Under the pieces are notes generated by a model. The model searched no databases, had not been told where the DNA came from, and saw nothing but the letters and a program-made list of their open reading frames with translations. A program made the position numbers and the translations under genes. A DNA stretch of 56,495 bases from Phycisphaerales bacterium (GTDB lineage Bacteria; Bacteroidota; Bacteroidia; Chitinophagales; Chitinophagaceae): positions 1 through 56,495 of the forward strand of contig JASGCQ010000004.1 of the NCBI GenBank assembly GCA_030054025.1, read 5' to 3'. Positions 1 to 9,730 of the stretch are shown here, piece by piece. Position 1 is the stretch's first letter. Each line of letters begins with the position of its first letter.

Positions 1-52
1 AACCCTGCATTATGACAGATTATGTAAAAACTTCCTACTGCAAAATCTGGGT

Positions 53-1360
53 TTATAAAATTCTTTTTATATCAGCGCCCAGCGCCTGTAATCTTTTATC
101 AATAAACTGGTAGCCTCTGTCAATTTGTTCAATATTTTGAATAGTACTTTTCCCATCGGCACTTAATGCAGCAATCAGCAAAGCTTGTCCAGCTCTGATA
201 TCCGGGCTGCTCATTGTAATACCACGCAAATTTTGTTTTCTACCTAAACCAATTACAGTTGCACGGTGTGGGTCGCATAAAATAATCTGTGCACCCATAT
301 CTATTAATTTATCCGTAAAAAATAACCTGCTTTCAAACATTTTTTGGTGAATTAATACACTACCTCTTGCCTGTGTAGCAACCACTAAAACAATACTTAA
401 TAAATCGGGAGTAAAACCTGGCCATGGGTGATCGTAAATGGTTAACACACTTCCATCAAGAAAAGTTTGTATTTCATAACTATCCTGTTCAGGAATAAAA
501 ATATCATCTCCCTTAATATCAAATTGAATACCTAGCTGCCTGAATTTTTCGGGTATTACACCTAATTCGTTAATACCTGCTCCTTGTATTTTTATTTCAC
601 TCTGGGTCATGGCAGCTAATCCAATAAAACTACCCACTTCAATCATATCAGGCAAAAGCGTATGTGTTGTGCCATGTAGGTTTTCTACTCCTTCAATTGA
701 TAATAAATTACTTCCAATGCCAGCAATTTTTGCACCCATTCTATTCAACATTTTGCATAATTGCTGAACATAGGGTTCACATGCAGCATTATAAATAGTG
801 GTGGTTCCTTCAGCCAAAACAGCTGCCATTACAATATTAGCAGTTCCCGTTACTGAAGGTTCATCCAATAACATAAAACAACCCTTCAATTGTGGTGTGG
901 TTATTTTAAAATAAGTGTTCACGTCATCATACTGAAAAATTGCTCCTAGTTTTTCAAAACCAATTATATGTGTGTCTAATCTTCTTCTGCCAATTTTATC
1001 TCCTCCAGGTTTTGGTATATAGGCTTTTTTATATCTTGCTAACATAGGGCCAGCAATCATTACACTACCTCTTAATTGCCCCCCTTTTTTTCTAAATCCT
1101 TCAGTTGCTAAATAATCTGAATCAACATTAGCTGCATTAAATACAAAAACACCTTCTTCTGGATTTGTGACAGCGACGCCCAAGTCTTGCAATAATTCTA
1201 TTAACAGATTTACATCTACAATATTGGGAATATTAGAAATTGTAACTGTTTCTTTAGTTAATAACACAGCCGCAATTACTTGCAGGGCTTCATTTTTAGC
1301 TCCTTGAGGAATAATGGTACCCTTTAATTTTTTTGCACCTCTTACTTCGAAACTACTCAT
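53..1360 (-). CDS. murA: UDP-N-acetylglucosamine 1-carboxyvinyltransferase
   Basis: 435-aa ORF; N-terminal GxxxLxGxxxxxGAKNEAL and EPSVTGTANIVMAAVLAEGTT typical of the EPSP-synthase/MurA fold. Confidence 0.93.
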   Translation of the reverse strand: MSSFEVRGAKKLKGTIIPQGAKNEALQVIAAVLLTKETVTISNIPNIVDVNLLIELLQDLGVAVTNPEEGVFVFNAANVDSDYLATEGFRKKGGQLRGSVMIAGPMLARYKKAYIPKPGGDKIGRRRLDTHIIGFEKLGAIFQYDDVNTYFKITTPQLKGCFMLLDEPSVTGTANIVMAAVLAEGTTTIYNAACEPYVQQLCKMLNRMGAKIAGIGSNLLSIEGVENLHGTTHTLLPDMIEVGSFIGLAAMTQSEIKIQGAGINELGVIPEKFRQLGIQFDIKGDDIFIPEQDSYEIQTFLDGSVLTIYDHPWPGFTPDLLSIVLVVATQARGSVLIHQKMFESRLFFTDKLIDMGAQIILCDPHRATVIGLGRKQNLRGITMSSPDIRAGQALLIAALSADGKSTIQNIEQIDRGYQFIDKRLQALGADIKRIL

Positions 1361-1408
1361 TATCGTATTAAAATTTATCTTGCTAAGTTATTAGGTTCTT
1401 GATTAAAA

Positions 1409-1436
1409 TAAAAAGCCGTTTCATAAAGAAACGGCT
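1409..1436 (-). terminator. Rho-independent terminator between murA and greA
   Basis: AGCCGTTTC-ataaa-GAAACGGCT hairpin just downstream of the greA stop, flanked by A/T runs. Confidence 0.6.
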
Positions 1437-1457
1437 ATATCTTAAACAAATCATGTA

Positions 1458-1925
1458 TTAAATGGCAATATCTTCTACCTTAAATTTAATGATGCCATTT
1501 GGCGCCTGTACTTCGGCTACTTCTCCTTTAGACTTACCCAATAAGCCTTTACCAATAGGCGATGATGCAGAAATCTTACCGGCTTTTAAGTCGGCTTCTT
1601 TTTCACCTACAATTTGGTAAGTAACCGTTTTTTTGGTGGCCATATTAGTAATGGTAACCTTGGTTAAAATACTAACCCTGCTGGTATCGATAGTACTAGT
1701 ATCCACAATTTTTGCTGTTGCAATTACACCCTCTAGTTGTTTAATTCTTGCTTCAAGCATTCCTTGTGCTTCTTTGGCGCTATCATATTCGGCATTTTCT
1801 TTAAGATCGCCTTTTTCGCGGGCCTCTGCAATGGCTTTGCTTGCAGCCGGCCTGTCGATGGACTTCATTCGTTGAAGTTCCTGTTTCATCTTGTCAAAAG
1901 TTTCCTGTGTTACATATTCGCTCAT
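1458..1925 (-). CDS. greA: Transcription elongation factor GreA (start at MSEYVTQETF inside the longer ORF)
   Basis: YVTQETFDKMKQELQ...EAREKGDLKENAEYDSAKEAQG and PIGKGLLGKSKGEVAEVQAPNG are GreA signatures. The ORF-track N-terminal extension reads through a 5' hairpin and is unlikely to be translated. Confidence 0.93.
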   Translation of the reverse strand: MSEYVTQETFDKMKQELQRMKSIDRPAASKAIAEAREKGDLKENAEYDSAKEAQGMLEARIKQLEGVIATAKIVDTSTIDTSRVSILTKVTITNMATKKTVTYQIVGEKEADLKAGKISASSPIGKGLLGKSKGEVAEVQAPNGIIKFKVEDIAI

Positions 1926-1956
1926 AACAATCGGTTTAGAAAAGGGAAAAAAAATA

Positions 1957-1982
1957 CAACGCCACTTTTTAGTGCGGCGTTG
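1957..1982 (-). promoter_or_regulatory. Perfect-stem hairpin in the greA 5' leader
   Basis: CAACGCCACT-TTTT-AGTGcGGCGTTG inverted repeat about 30 nt upstream of the greA start. Confidence 0.45.
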
Positions 1983-2194
1983 CAGATAAACAAATTTAAG
2001 GCAAAAATGATAAAACCAACAAGTAAAATGGTTGTTTTTTGCCATTTTTGGGTGTTCAAAAGCTAAAGCAATAGTATTTAAATATCCCATTTATTATAAA
2101 ATTGGTAGCAATTAAAATGCGTATCTAAAATCAAATTAACCTTATTTAACCTTTAACCCATCTTAGTTAACCCTGTTTTTTTTACAGCTGCTAT

Positions 2195-5068
2195 ATGTTT
2201 GCTGCAAGAATTAATATTATGAAGAAAATAATTGCTTTACTATGTTCCTTAATTTTTACGCTATCTGTAACTGCCCAAAAAAACAATACTTCCGTTACTG
2301 GTCGGGTATATGATTCCACCATTAAAAAAGGATTGGCTTATGCAACAGTTTCAATCTTGAACGCAAAAGACTCTACTTTATTTTCATTTACTAGGGCTGA
2401 TTCTTCCGGCAATTTTAAATTGAACCAATTGGGCAAAAGCGGCAATTTTATTTTATCTGCATCTTATGTAGGTTATATACCTGTTTGGAAAAATGTAACG
2501 CTCAAAGAAGGTACAAATATTGAAATGGGTGTTTTATCATTAACAGATTTAGCACATGCTACTGATGTTACTGTTACTGCACGTAGACCACCGGTTGAAA
2601 TGAAAAACGATACACTGGAGTTTAATACTGAGAATTTTAAAACAGCTCCCAATGCTGTAGTAGAAGATATGCTAAAACGTTTGCCCGGTGTTACAGTTGA
2701 TAAAGACGGTACCGTAAGGGTAAATGGTCAAGTAGTTAGAACTATAACCGTTAATGGCAGAGAGTTTTTTACAGGCGATCCTAAAATGGCTACAAAAAAT
2801 TTAAATGCAGACTGGGTAGATAAAGTACAAGTGTATGATAAGAAAAGCGACCAGTCTCAGTTTACTGGTTTTGATGATGGTCAAACACAAAAAGCAATCA
2901 ATTTAAAACTTAAAAAAGATAAAGACAATGCCTTATTTGGTAGAGTAACCGCAGGTGCAGGAAATGATAGCCGCTATGAAGGCCAAACCAATATTAATAA
3001 GTTTAAAGGGGATAAGCAGGCTTCTTTAATTGCAATGGGTAATAATACAAATAAACAAGGTTTTACAATAAATGATATTATGAATTTTACTGGCGAATTA
3101 AATCGGGCAATGCGTGGCGCCGCAGGGGGTGGTAGTTCAGTAAATATTCGATTTGGTGCAAGAGAAGATTATGGTTTGCCTGTAACGGGGCAAGGTCAAA
3201 ATCAACAAGGCATTGCAGAAACTTGGGCTGGAGGTATTAATTTGAATGATTTATGGAACAAAAAGAAAACAGATTTTAATGGAAATATTATGTTAAGTGA
3301 TACCCGTTTATTTACAAAAAGAATAAGTGAAAGACAGAATAATATTCCGGGCTTTGATTTAACTACTCGTGATACTTCAATTACACAAAGAAATGGGCAA
3401 CAACAAAAACTAGGCTTTACGATTGATCATAAAATAGATTCTTTTCAATCAATTCGATTTGTTCCACAATTAACTTTTCAGCAAGGCAGCGTTTATAGAC
3501 TTGATACTAATTATTCGTTTAATAAATTTGGCAACGTAAATAATGGTTATACCAGAAATAATAGCACAAGCACTGCAATTAATTTTACTAATTCATTATT
3601 GTACCGCAAAAGATTTAAAACAAAAGGCAGAAGTTTTTCTGCAAGTATTAACTTTGATTATAACAACAGCAAGTTGTCTGATAATTTAAGCACAAATAAT
3701 AGTTTCTTCAAGCCATTGAGGCCAGATTCATTAGCTAGTCAAAACCAACAAAGTACACGTAATGCTATAACTAGAGGTATTGGAACTAATTTAAGTTATA
3801 CTGAGCCAGTAGGAAAAAGGTCTTTATTAGAGTTTGGGGCTTTCTACAATATCAATACAGGCGAAAGCGATAAAGAAACATTTGATTACAATGGGCTTAC
3901 AAAACAATACGATAAAATAAATACCATACTTACCAATAGTTTTACCAATCAATTATATTATGGTGGAGCAAGTGTTGGAATTAGAACAAATATTAAGAAG
4001 TGGAGTTATGGTTTTGGAACTGCATTGCAATCTGCCTTCTTAAGAAGTAATAATATTACACAAACCAGTTTAGTTGAACAAAAATTTACTGATTTATTAC
4101 CCAATGCTAATCTACGTTATAAGTTAACGAATAATACTAGTGTAGGATTATCATATAACACTTCAACCTCACAACCAAATGCAAGGCAATTACAACCTGT
4201 TCCAGATGTAACAAATCCTTTAAATGTATATACTGGTAACCCTGCTCTAAAAAGAACGTATAGCCAAAATTTAAACATAAACTTCTCCAGCTTGAATTTG
4301 TATAAAGGTCAGACCATTTTTGGTTTTGCTGGAATAAACAGAATGGATAATGCAATAACCAGTTCTGATACTGTTTTTGCAAATGGTAGCAGGAGATCAA
4401 CAAGCGTAAACCTAAATGGCATAACAATGATTTTTGCAAACGTAAGTTCTGGCTTTGCAGTAAAGTCGCTTAAAAGCAGGTTAGAATTTGGGCTTGGTCT
4501 TAATAAATCAAAAACGGCCAGCATGTTGAAGGTTTTTCGAGCTAATGGTAGTGATACAAGCGGCAGAAATAATATTACTAATACAACACTTAGTCCTTCA
4601 TTTAATTGGAATTTTTCAATTGAAAACAAAATTGACATTTTTGCTACAAGCCGCCTCAATTTTACTCATGCTGCATACAGCATGCAGCCTGAAATATCTA
4701 ATAATTTCTTGCAACAAGTATATGGTATTGAAATGAATAATTATATACCGGGAGGTGTTGTATTGAACAATAATTTCAGCTATACAATTAACTCAGGCCG
4801 TTCCGATGGGTTTAATCAAAACATCCCTTTCTGGAATGCTTCTGTTGCAAAATCATTTTTAAAGAATAAAAGGGCTGAATTTAAGTTCACTGTTTTTGAT
4901 ATTCTCAATAAGAATATTGGTATTAACCGTACTGCAAACAGCAATTTTATTGAAGACGTTCAATACAATGTTTTACAACGTTACTTCTTGTTAAGCTTCA
5001 CATTTGTTTTAAACAAAGGTGGAAATACTGCAGGCAATAGAGTAATGATCAGAACATTGGGAAATTAG
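2195..5068 (+). CDS. TonB-dependent-receptor-like outer membrane beta-barrel protein with N-terminal carboxypeptidase-regulatory-like domain
   Basis: Signal peptide, SVTGRVYDSTIKKGLAYATVSI domain, plug-like PNAVVEDMLKRLPGVTVDKDGTVRVNGQ, C-terminal beta-strand repeats. Confidence 0.85.
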   Translation: MFAARINIMKKIIALLCSLIFTLSVTAQKNNTSVTGRVYDSTIKKGLAYATVSILNAKDSTLFSFTRADSSGNFKLNQLGKSGNFILSASYVGYIPVWKNVTLKEGTNIEMGVLSLTDLAHATDVTVTARRPPVEMKNDTLEFNTENFKTAPNAVVEDMLKRLPGVTVDKDGTVRVNGQVVRTITVNGREFFTGDPKMATKNLNADWVDKVQVYDKKSDQSQFTGFDDGQTQKAINLKLKKDKDNALFGRVTAGAGNDSRYEGQTNINKFKGDKQASLIAMGNNTNKQGFTINDIMNFTGELNRAMRGAAGGGSSVNIRFGAREDYGLPVTGQGQNQQGIAETWAGGINLNDLWNKKKTDFNGNIMLSDTRLFTKRISERQNNIPGFDLTTRDTSITQRNGQQQKLGFTIDHKIDSFQSIRFVPQLTFQQGSVYRLDTNYSFNKFGNVNNGYTRNNSTSTAINFTNSLLYRKRFKTKGRSFSASINFDYNNSKLSDNLSTNNSFFKPLRPDSLASQNQQSTRNAITRGIGTNLSYTEPVGKRSLLEFGAFYNINTGESDKETFDYNGLTKQYDKINTILTNSFTNQLYYGGASVGIRTNIKKWSYGFGTALQSAFLRSNNITQTSLVEQKFTDLLPNANLRYKLTNNTSVGLSYNTSTSQPNARQLQPVPDVTNPLNVYTGNPALKRTYSQNLNINFSSLNLYKGQTIFGFAGINRMDNAITSSDTVFANGSRRSTSVNLNGITMIFANVSSGFAVKSLKSRLEFGLGLNKSKTASMLKVFRANGSDTSGRNNITNTTLSPSFNWNFSIENKIDIFATSRLNFTHAAYSMQPEISNNFLQQVYGIEMNNYIPGGVVLNNNFSYTINSGRSDGFNQNIPFWNASVAKSFLKNKRAEFKFTVFDILNKNIGINRTANSNFIEDVQYNVLQRYFLLSFTFVLNKGGNTAGNRVMIRTLGN

Positions 5069-5125
5069 TACTTATAGTTTTAGACGTTCCTGCCTTTCTA
5101 GGCGGGAACCTTTATTTTTGGGAAT

Positions 5126-6301
5126 ATGATTATGAAAAAAATAACTGCTATAATACTCACTTACTTTGCAATATTTGCTATACAAGCCCAATCTATAATT
5201 AGTATTCCCTTTGTGCTAGAGGGAGAGCATATGACAATTAAACTGAAAGTAAACAATACTGATAGTTTGTTATTTGTTTTTGATACGGGGGCTTCAACTA
5301 CTGTAATTGATTCTGCAACTGCTGAAGCTATTTCACTAAAAGAAATTTCGAAAACAGGTATTTCAGGCGCAAGTGGAAATGCGAGTTATGCTGTTTGCCA
5401 GCTTGATAGTATTTTGTATAAAGATTTAAAGCTAGTAAATCAACGTGCGGTTAAAGCATCTTTAGCATCACTCTCTCGTTCTCTTGGTACTGAGATCAAT
5501 GGAATTATTGGTGCCGATATTTTGCGTAAGTATGTTACAGAAATAAATTATGATATTGCTTGCATACTTTTATACAAACAGTCTTCGACAGTAGATTTTT
5601 CTAATAAAGGAACTAGCTTACCCCTTAATTTTTCATTGGGTCTCTCTATTCCAACTGTACCAGTTTCAATTGAGCTTCAGAATGGCGAAATAATATCTGG
5701 CGAATTCTTACTGGATAATGGCGCAGGCATTACTACATGTATTAATACTCCGCATGTTAATGATGGGGGATTATTACAAAAAGCAGGCAAGACATTCAAA
5801 TCAAGCAGTAAAGGCTTAAGCAGCAAGTCGGGGAATTATTTAGCTGCAGCTAAATCAATTAGTTTCTCCGGTTATACATTTTCAGATATCCCTTTTATTC
5901 TCGAACAATCTACACAAGGTGTTGTAAGCATGCGTACAGTAAAAGGCTTATTGGGTAATACTATTCTAAAGCGGTTTAACATATTACTTGACTATGCTTC
6001 TCAAAAAGTATATATAAGACCCAATGACTTATTTAGTACTCCATTTCAATTCCCACTAGTTGGTTTTAAGTTAGAAAAAGTAAATAAAGAACTGATAGTA
6101 GCTGACATAAATTTTGAATCTGAAGCCAGTAAATTGGGGATTAAAAATGGTTTTATTCTTACTGCAATTGACGGCAAAAAAAATCTTACCCTAAAGCAGG
6201 CAAGAGAATTACTGGCACTGCCCGGGCTAAAAACAATAGAATTTGTAGATGTAAACAAACAAATTCAAAAGATTGTATTGAAGTTGGAAAGGTTAATTTA
6301 A
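5126..6301 (+). CDS. Aspartyl protease family protein with C-terminal PDZ domain
   Basis: VFDTGASTTVID and FLLDNGAGITTCI (two D-[TN]-G motifs); PDZ-like tail FESEASKLGIKNGFILTAIDGKK. Confidence 0.8.
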   Translation: MIMKKITAIILTYFAIFAIQAQSIISIPFVLEGEHMTIKLKVNNTDSLLFVFDTGASTTVIDSATAEAISLKEISKTGISGASGNASYAVCQLDSILYKDLKLVNQRAVKASLASLSRSLGTEINGIIGADILRKYVTEINYDIACILLYKQSSTVDFSNKGTSLPLNFSLGLSIPTVPVSIELQNGEIISGEFLLDNGAGITTCINTPHVNDGGLLQKAGKTFKSSSKGLSSKSGNYLAAAKSISFSGYTFSDIPFILEQSTQGVVSMRTVKGLLGNTILKRFNILLDYASQKVYIRPNDLFSTPFQFPLVGFKLEKVNKELIVADINFESEASKLGIKNGFILTAIDGKKNLTLKQARELLALPGLKTIEFVDVNKQIQKIVLKLERLI

Positions 6302-6374
6302 ACGAGATTCTTTTTTTAAAATTTCAAATTTTGATATCTACCTGAATGGCTGTACATTTCGCAAAATTTTATTA

Positions 6375-7079
6375 ATGCGTTTTATTTTATTAGCAACTGC
6401 TCTTATTGCAACTATTGCAACAGAAGCACAAAAGCCGGCACCTAAAAAATCTGCTACAACTGCGGCGGTAAACCCGTTAAAGAATAATACAGATAGCTGT
6501 AGTTATGGCATAGGCGTTTCAATTTTTTCAAGTTTAAAGCAACAGGGATTAAATAAGCTTAATTTAAATGTTTTGCAGAAGGCATTATCAGATGCATATT
6601 ATGGTAAACCTTCTTTACTAAGTCCCGAGTTAATACAATCTTCGATTACCACTTACATGCAAAAAGCACAAAGTGAAAAAGCAACAAAAGCAAAGCAAGA
6701 AGGCAAGGCATTTTTAGATGCCAATGGCAAACGAAAAAATGTAATTACAATGCCCGAAGGCTGGCAATATGAAGTTATACAACAAGGAAAGGACAGCATT
6801 AGCCCAACAATGGCGAATAGTGTAAAATGCAATTATAGGGGTACGCTACTTAATGGAGAAGAATTTGATGGTTCTGCGAAACATGGCGGACCTATTACTT
6901 TTGCGTTAGGTCAGGTAGTTAGCGGCTGGCAACTTGCTTTACAAAAAATGACCGTTGGCAGCAAATGGAAAATATATTTGCCGTCTGACTTAGCTTATGG
7001 AGATATGGGTAATCCTCCCGTTATTCCGCCCGGTGCTACGCTGATATTTGAATTGGAGTTATTAGAAGTAATTAAATAA
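6375..7079 (+). CDS. FKBP-type peptidyl-prolyl cis-trans isomerase
   Basis: NYRGTLLNGEEFDGSAKHGGPITFALGQVVSGWQLALQKMTVGSKWKIYLPSDLAYG...IPPGATLIFELELL. Confidence 0.92.
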   Translation: MRFILLATALIATIATEAQKPAPKKSATTAAVNPLKNNTDSCSYGIGVSIFSSLKQQGLNKLNLNVLQKALSDAYYGKPSLLSPELIQSSITTYMQKAQSEKATKAKQEGKAFLDANGKRKNVITMPEGWQYEVIQQGKDSISPTMANSVKCNYRGTLLNGEEFDGSAKHGGPITFALGQVVSGWQLALQKMTVGSKWKIYLPSDLAYGDMGNPPVIPPGATLIFELELLEVIK

Positions 7080-7080
7080 T

Positions 7081-7965
7081 TTAACGCCTGTTAATTTGAG
7101 CTTCAGCGGCAATAAACCCAAAGCTGCTCCATTGGTTTCCTGCAAGTATTTTTTTGATAAGCAGATTTGATTTCTCTTTTTGCTGATTCAAATGATAATA
7201 CATAGCAAGTCCAAAAGCAGTGGTAGCATCACTCAAATTATCGTTTTCGGTTTGCAAACCAGCGTATAATTCATCTGCACCCGTATGATTTTTATATAGC
7301 ATTAAAATTTTTAAATAATCACCGCTTTCCAATAAAATTTTATTAGGGTTAATAGTTGCTAATAATTGATTGGCTTTTGCTGATTTTCTTGCTAACTGCA
7401 ACACCAGATTAAGCCAGTTTGCTGTGGCCATATACATGTCATCATTTTTACTCAAAGTCAAACACTTTTCGTAGGTCTTAATAGCTTTTTGGAAGTTTCC
7501 TTTTAGAAAATAAGCTAGACCTAGATGATAATAAATATTGGTTTGCAGCGTACTCGTTGGAATATTTTGTGCATTAGGCATTCCATCAGGTTCAATTTCA
7601 TCTGTCTTTCCCTTAACTAGTTTAGCGGCTTTTTCAAAGTCGGCAATTGCTTTGTCAAAATTACGGATAGTAAGATACCGATGTCCTCTGTGACGATACA
7701 TTCTTGCATCGCTGGGATGTATCACTATCCCTCTTGTAAAAAGATCAATTGCTCCAATATATTCTCCTAAATAGGCTGTTCTTCTTCCTAGCCAGATAAT
7801 TGCGTCTGCATTCGTCGTATCCTTTTGCCATATTTTTTTTGCTGACGCTAATTTTTCTTCCAATGATTTACGAGCAGTTTCGCTCAATACAGGTTTTGTT
7901 ATACTAGTTTGCGCTAGTAGATGATTACTGAGAAGAAAGCAGAAAACAAGAATAAAATATCGCAT
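7081..7965 (-). CDS. TPR-repeat secreted protein
   Basis: Signal peptide plus TPR-like helices (RHRGHRYLTIRNFDKAIADFEKAAKL; IYYHLGLAYFLKGNFQKAIKTYEKCL). Confidence 0.8.
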   Translation of the reverse strand: MRYFILVFCFLLSNHLLAQTSITKPVLSETARKSLEEKLASAKKIWQKDTTNADAIIWLGRRTAYLGEYIGAIDLFTRGIVIHPSDARMYRHRGHRYLTIRNFDKAIADFEKAAKLVKGKTDEIEPDGMPNAQNIPTSTLQTNIYYHLGLAYFLKGNFQKAIKTYEKCLTLSKNDDMYMATANWLNLVLQLARKSAKANQLLATINPNKILLESGDYLKILMLYKNHTGADELYAGLQTENDNLSDATTAFGLAMYYHLNQQKEKSNLLIKKILAGNQWSSFGFIAAEAQINRR

Positions 7966-8007
7966 ATTATTTAATTATAAGTGTAGGGATAGTATTTTCG
8001 CCCTATC

Positions 8008-8577
8008 ATGCAACGTATAGCCATTTTTGCTTCAGGAACCGGAACCAATGCCGATAAAATTATCGCTCATTTTTCAAATAAAAATAAAAATGTTTTGCCT
8101 GCCTTGGTGGTTTGTAATAAACCTGGGGCTGGTGTTATATCCATTGCAGAAAAATGGGGTATTGAAGTTTTGTTAATCGAGAAAGAACAGTTTTTTACAG
8201 GAGATGGTTATGTAAATTTTTTATTGGATAAAAAAATAGATTTTATTGTTTTAGCTGGATTTTTATGGAAAGTTCCTTTAAGCCTGATTGCTGCCTATCC
8301 AGATAAAATTATCAATATCCATCCTGCCCTCTTACCAAAATATGGCGGCAAGGGCATGTATGGCAATCATGTGCACGCCACAGTTATTGCCAATAAAGAA
8401 AAAGAATCTGGCATTACCATTCATTATGTAAATGAAAAATATGATGAGGGTGCAATTATTTTTCAAGCAAAAGCAAATGTTGACTCAAGCGATACACCAG
8501 AAACATTAGCTAGTAAAATTCACCTATTGGAACATGAGCATTTTGCAACTACGATTGAGAATTTATTAAGTCATTAG
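8008..8577 (+). CDS. purN: Phosphoribosylglycinamide formyltransferase
   Basis: IAIFASGTGTNADKI, IINIHPALLPKYGGKGMYGNHVHATV, GITIHYVNEKYDEGAIIFQ. Confidence 0.93.
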   Translation: MQRIAIFASGTGTNADKIIAHFSNKNKNVLPALVVCNKPGAGVISIAEKWGIEVLLIEKEQFFTGDGYVNFLLDKKIDFIVLAGFLWKVPLSLIAAYPDKIINIHPALLPKYGGKGMYGNHVHATVIANKEKESGITIHYVNEKYDEGAIIFQAKANVDSSDTPETLASKIHLLEHEHFATTIENLLSH

Positions 8578-9610
8578 AGGTTGACAACAATAGTACGAGA
8601 TTCTTATCGGGTTCAGTTGTAGCGGCCTCAATAGGAAGAATCAAGGAAGAAGGTTTCTCTGCAGAACATTTTTTGTACCATTTATCATAGTACTTCAATA
8701 ATACTTCAAAGCAACTTGGTACATTGTCTTCAAGCAAAAAGTTAATTGCATTTTTAGCCTCCAAGCCGCCCAATCTTTTTTTAATTCGCATAATTGCATT
8801 CAGCAATTTTTCTTTATCAGCCTTACCATATTCTGCTAATACTTGCTTTAGTCTTTCTTCGAATGGTATATCAAAGAAGAAAACCTGTTTTGTTTGTATT
8901 TGCTTTGACAAAATTGTTGGAATATTTACATTACCTATACGTTGACTTTCATTTTCTATCCAAATTGTTTCTGCGTTGCTAGATTGTATTAAGTCGGTAG
9001 CTAATAAATTTTCAAACATTTCCTGTGTGGGTTGTTCAGGCATGCCTATATTACCAAAAGCGGAACCTTTGTGACAAGCCAATGCTTCTAAATCAATAAC
9101 ACTATGCCCATTCTTTTTTAGTGCATGTAACAATTTAGTTTTACCGCAACCAGTATAACCACCAATAATCTTAAATGGATAAGTTTTTGTAAATTGATCT
9201 AATATAAAATTTCGATAGGCTTTATAACCACCTACAAGTGTATATACTTTATACCCATATAGATCAAATAACCAGGCTACGGCTGCACTACGCATACCAC
9301 CCCGCCAACAATGAATCAATATTTTTTTAGGTTGTTCGCCATTTTTCTTAAATAAGGAAAAACCTTCAACCTCATCTACCATTTTCCGCATCTTAATGCC
9401 AAAAAAATCAAGTCCTAATTTTATTGCTATTTGCCTGCTCTCTTGTTTGTATGCTGTACCTACAATCTTTCTTTCCTCATCTGTAAATAAAGGCAGGCTA
9501 ATTGCTTTTGGTATATGTGCATGTTTATACTCACCCGGACTGCGAACATCCAAAACAGGTAAATCAGCATATTTTGTTGCCCAATCGGTAATGCTTATTT
9601 TTTGAATCAT
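8549..9610 (-). CDS. mnmH: tRNA 2-selenouridine synthase; convergently overlaps purN by 29 nt
   Basis: Rhodanese domain LDVRSPGEYKHAHIPKAISLPLFTDEER, CWRGGMRSAAVAWLFDLYGYKVYTLVGGYKAYR, Walker A GGYTGCGKTKLL. Confidence 0.93.
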   Translation of the reverse strand: MIQKISITDWATKYADLPVLDVRSPGEYKHAHIPKAISLPLFTDEERKIVGTAYKQESRQIAIKLGLDFFGIKMRKMVDEVEGFSLFKKNGEQPKKILIHCWRGGMRSAAVAWLFDLYGYKVYTLVGGYKAYRNFILDQFTKTYPFKIIGGYTGCGKTKLLHALKKNGHSVIDLEALACHKGSAFGNIGMPEQPTQEMFENLLATDLIQSSNAETIWIENESQRIGNVNIPTILSKQIQTKQVFFFDIPFEERLKQVLAEYGKADKEKLLNAIMRIKKRLGGLEAKNAINFLLEDNVPSCFEVLLKYYDKWYKKCSAEKPSSLILPIEAATTEPDKNLVLLLSTSNDLINSQS

Positions 9611-9685
9611 TAATTGCTATCAAACATAGTTGCTTTTCTCAAGAATAAAAAGAGATTTACATTACTACACATAATCAAATAAAAA

Positions 9686-9716
9686 AGCAGCAAGTTAAAA
9701 TTTGCTGCTTTATAAA
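9686..9716. terminator. Hairpin terminator downstream of rho
   Basis: AAGCAGCAAG-ttaaaa-TTTGCTGCTT with flanking A/T. Confidence 0.55.
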
Positions 9717-9730
9717 AATTGTGTTTAAAA

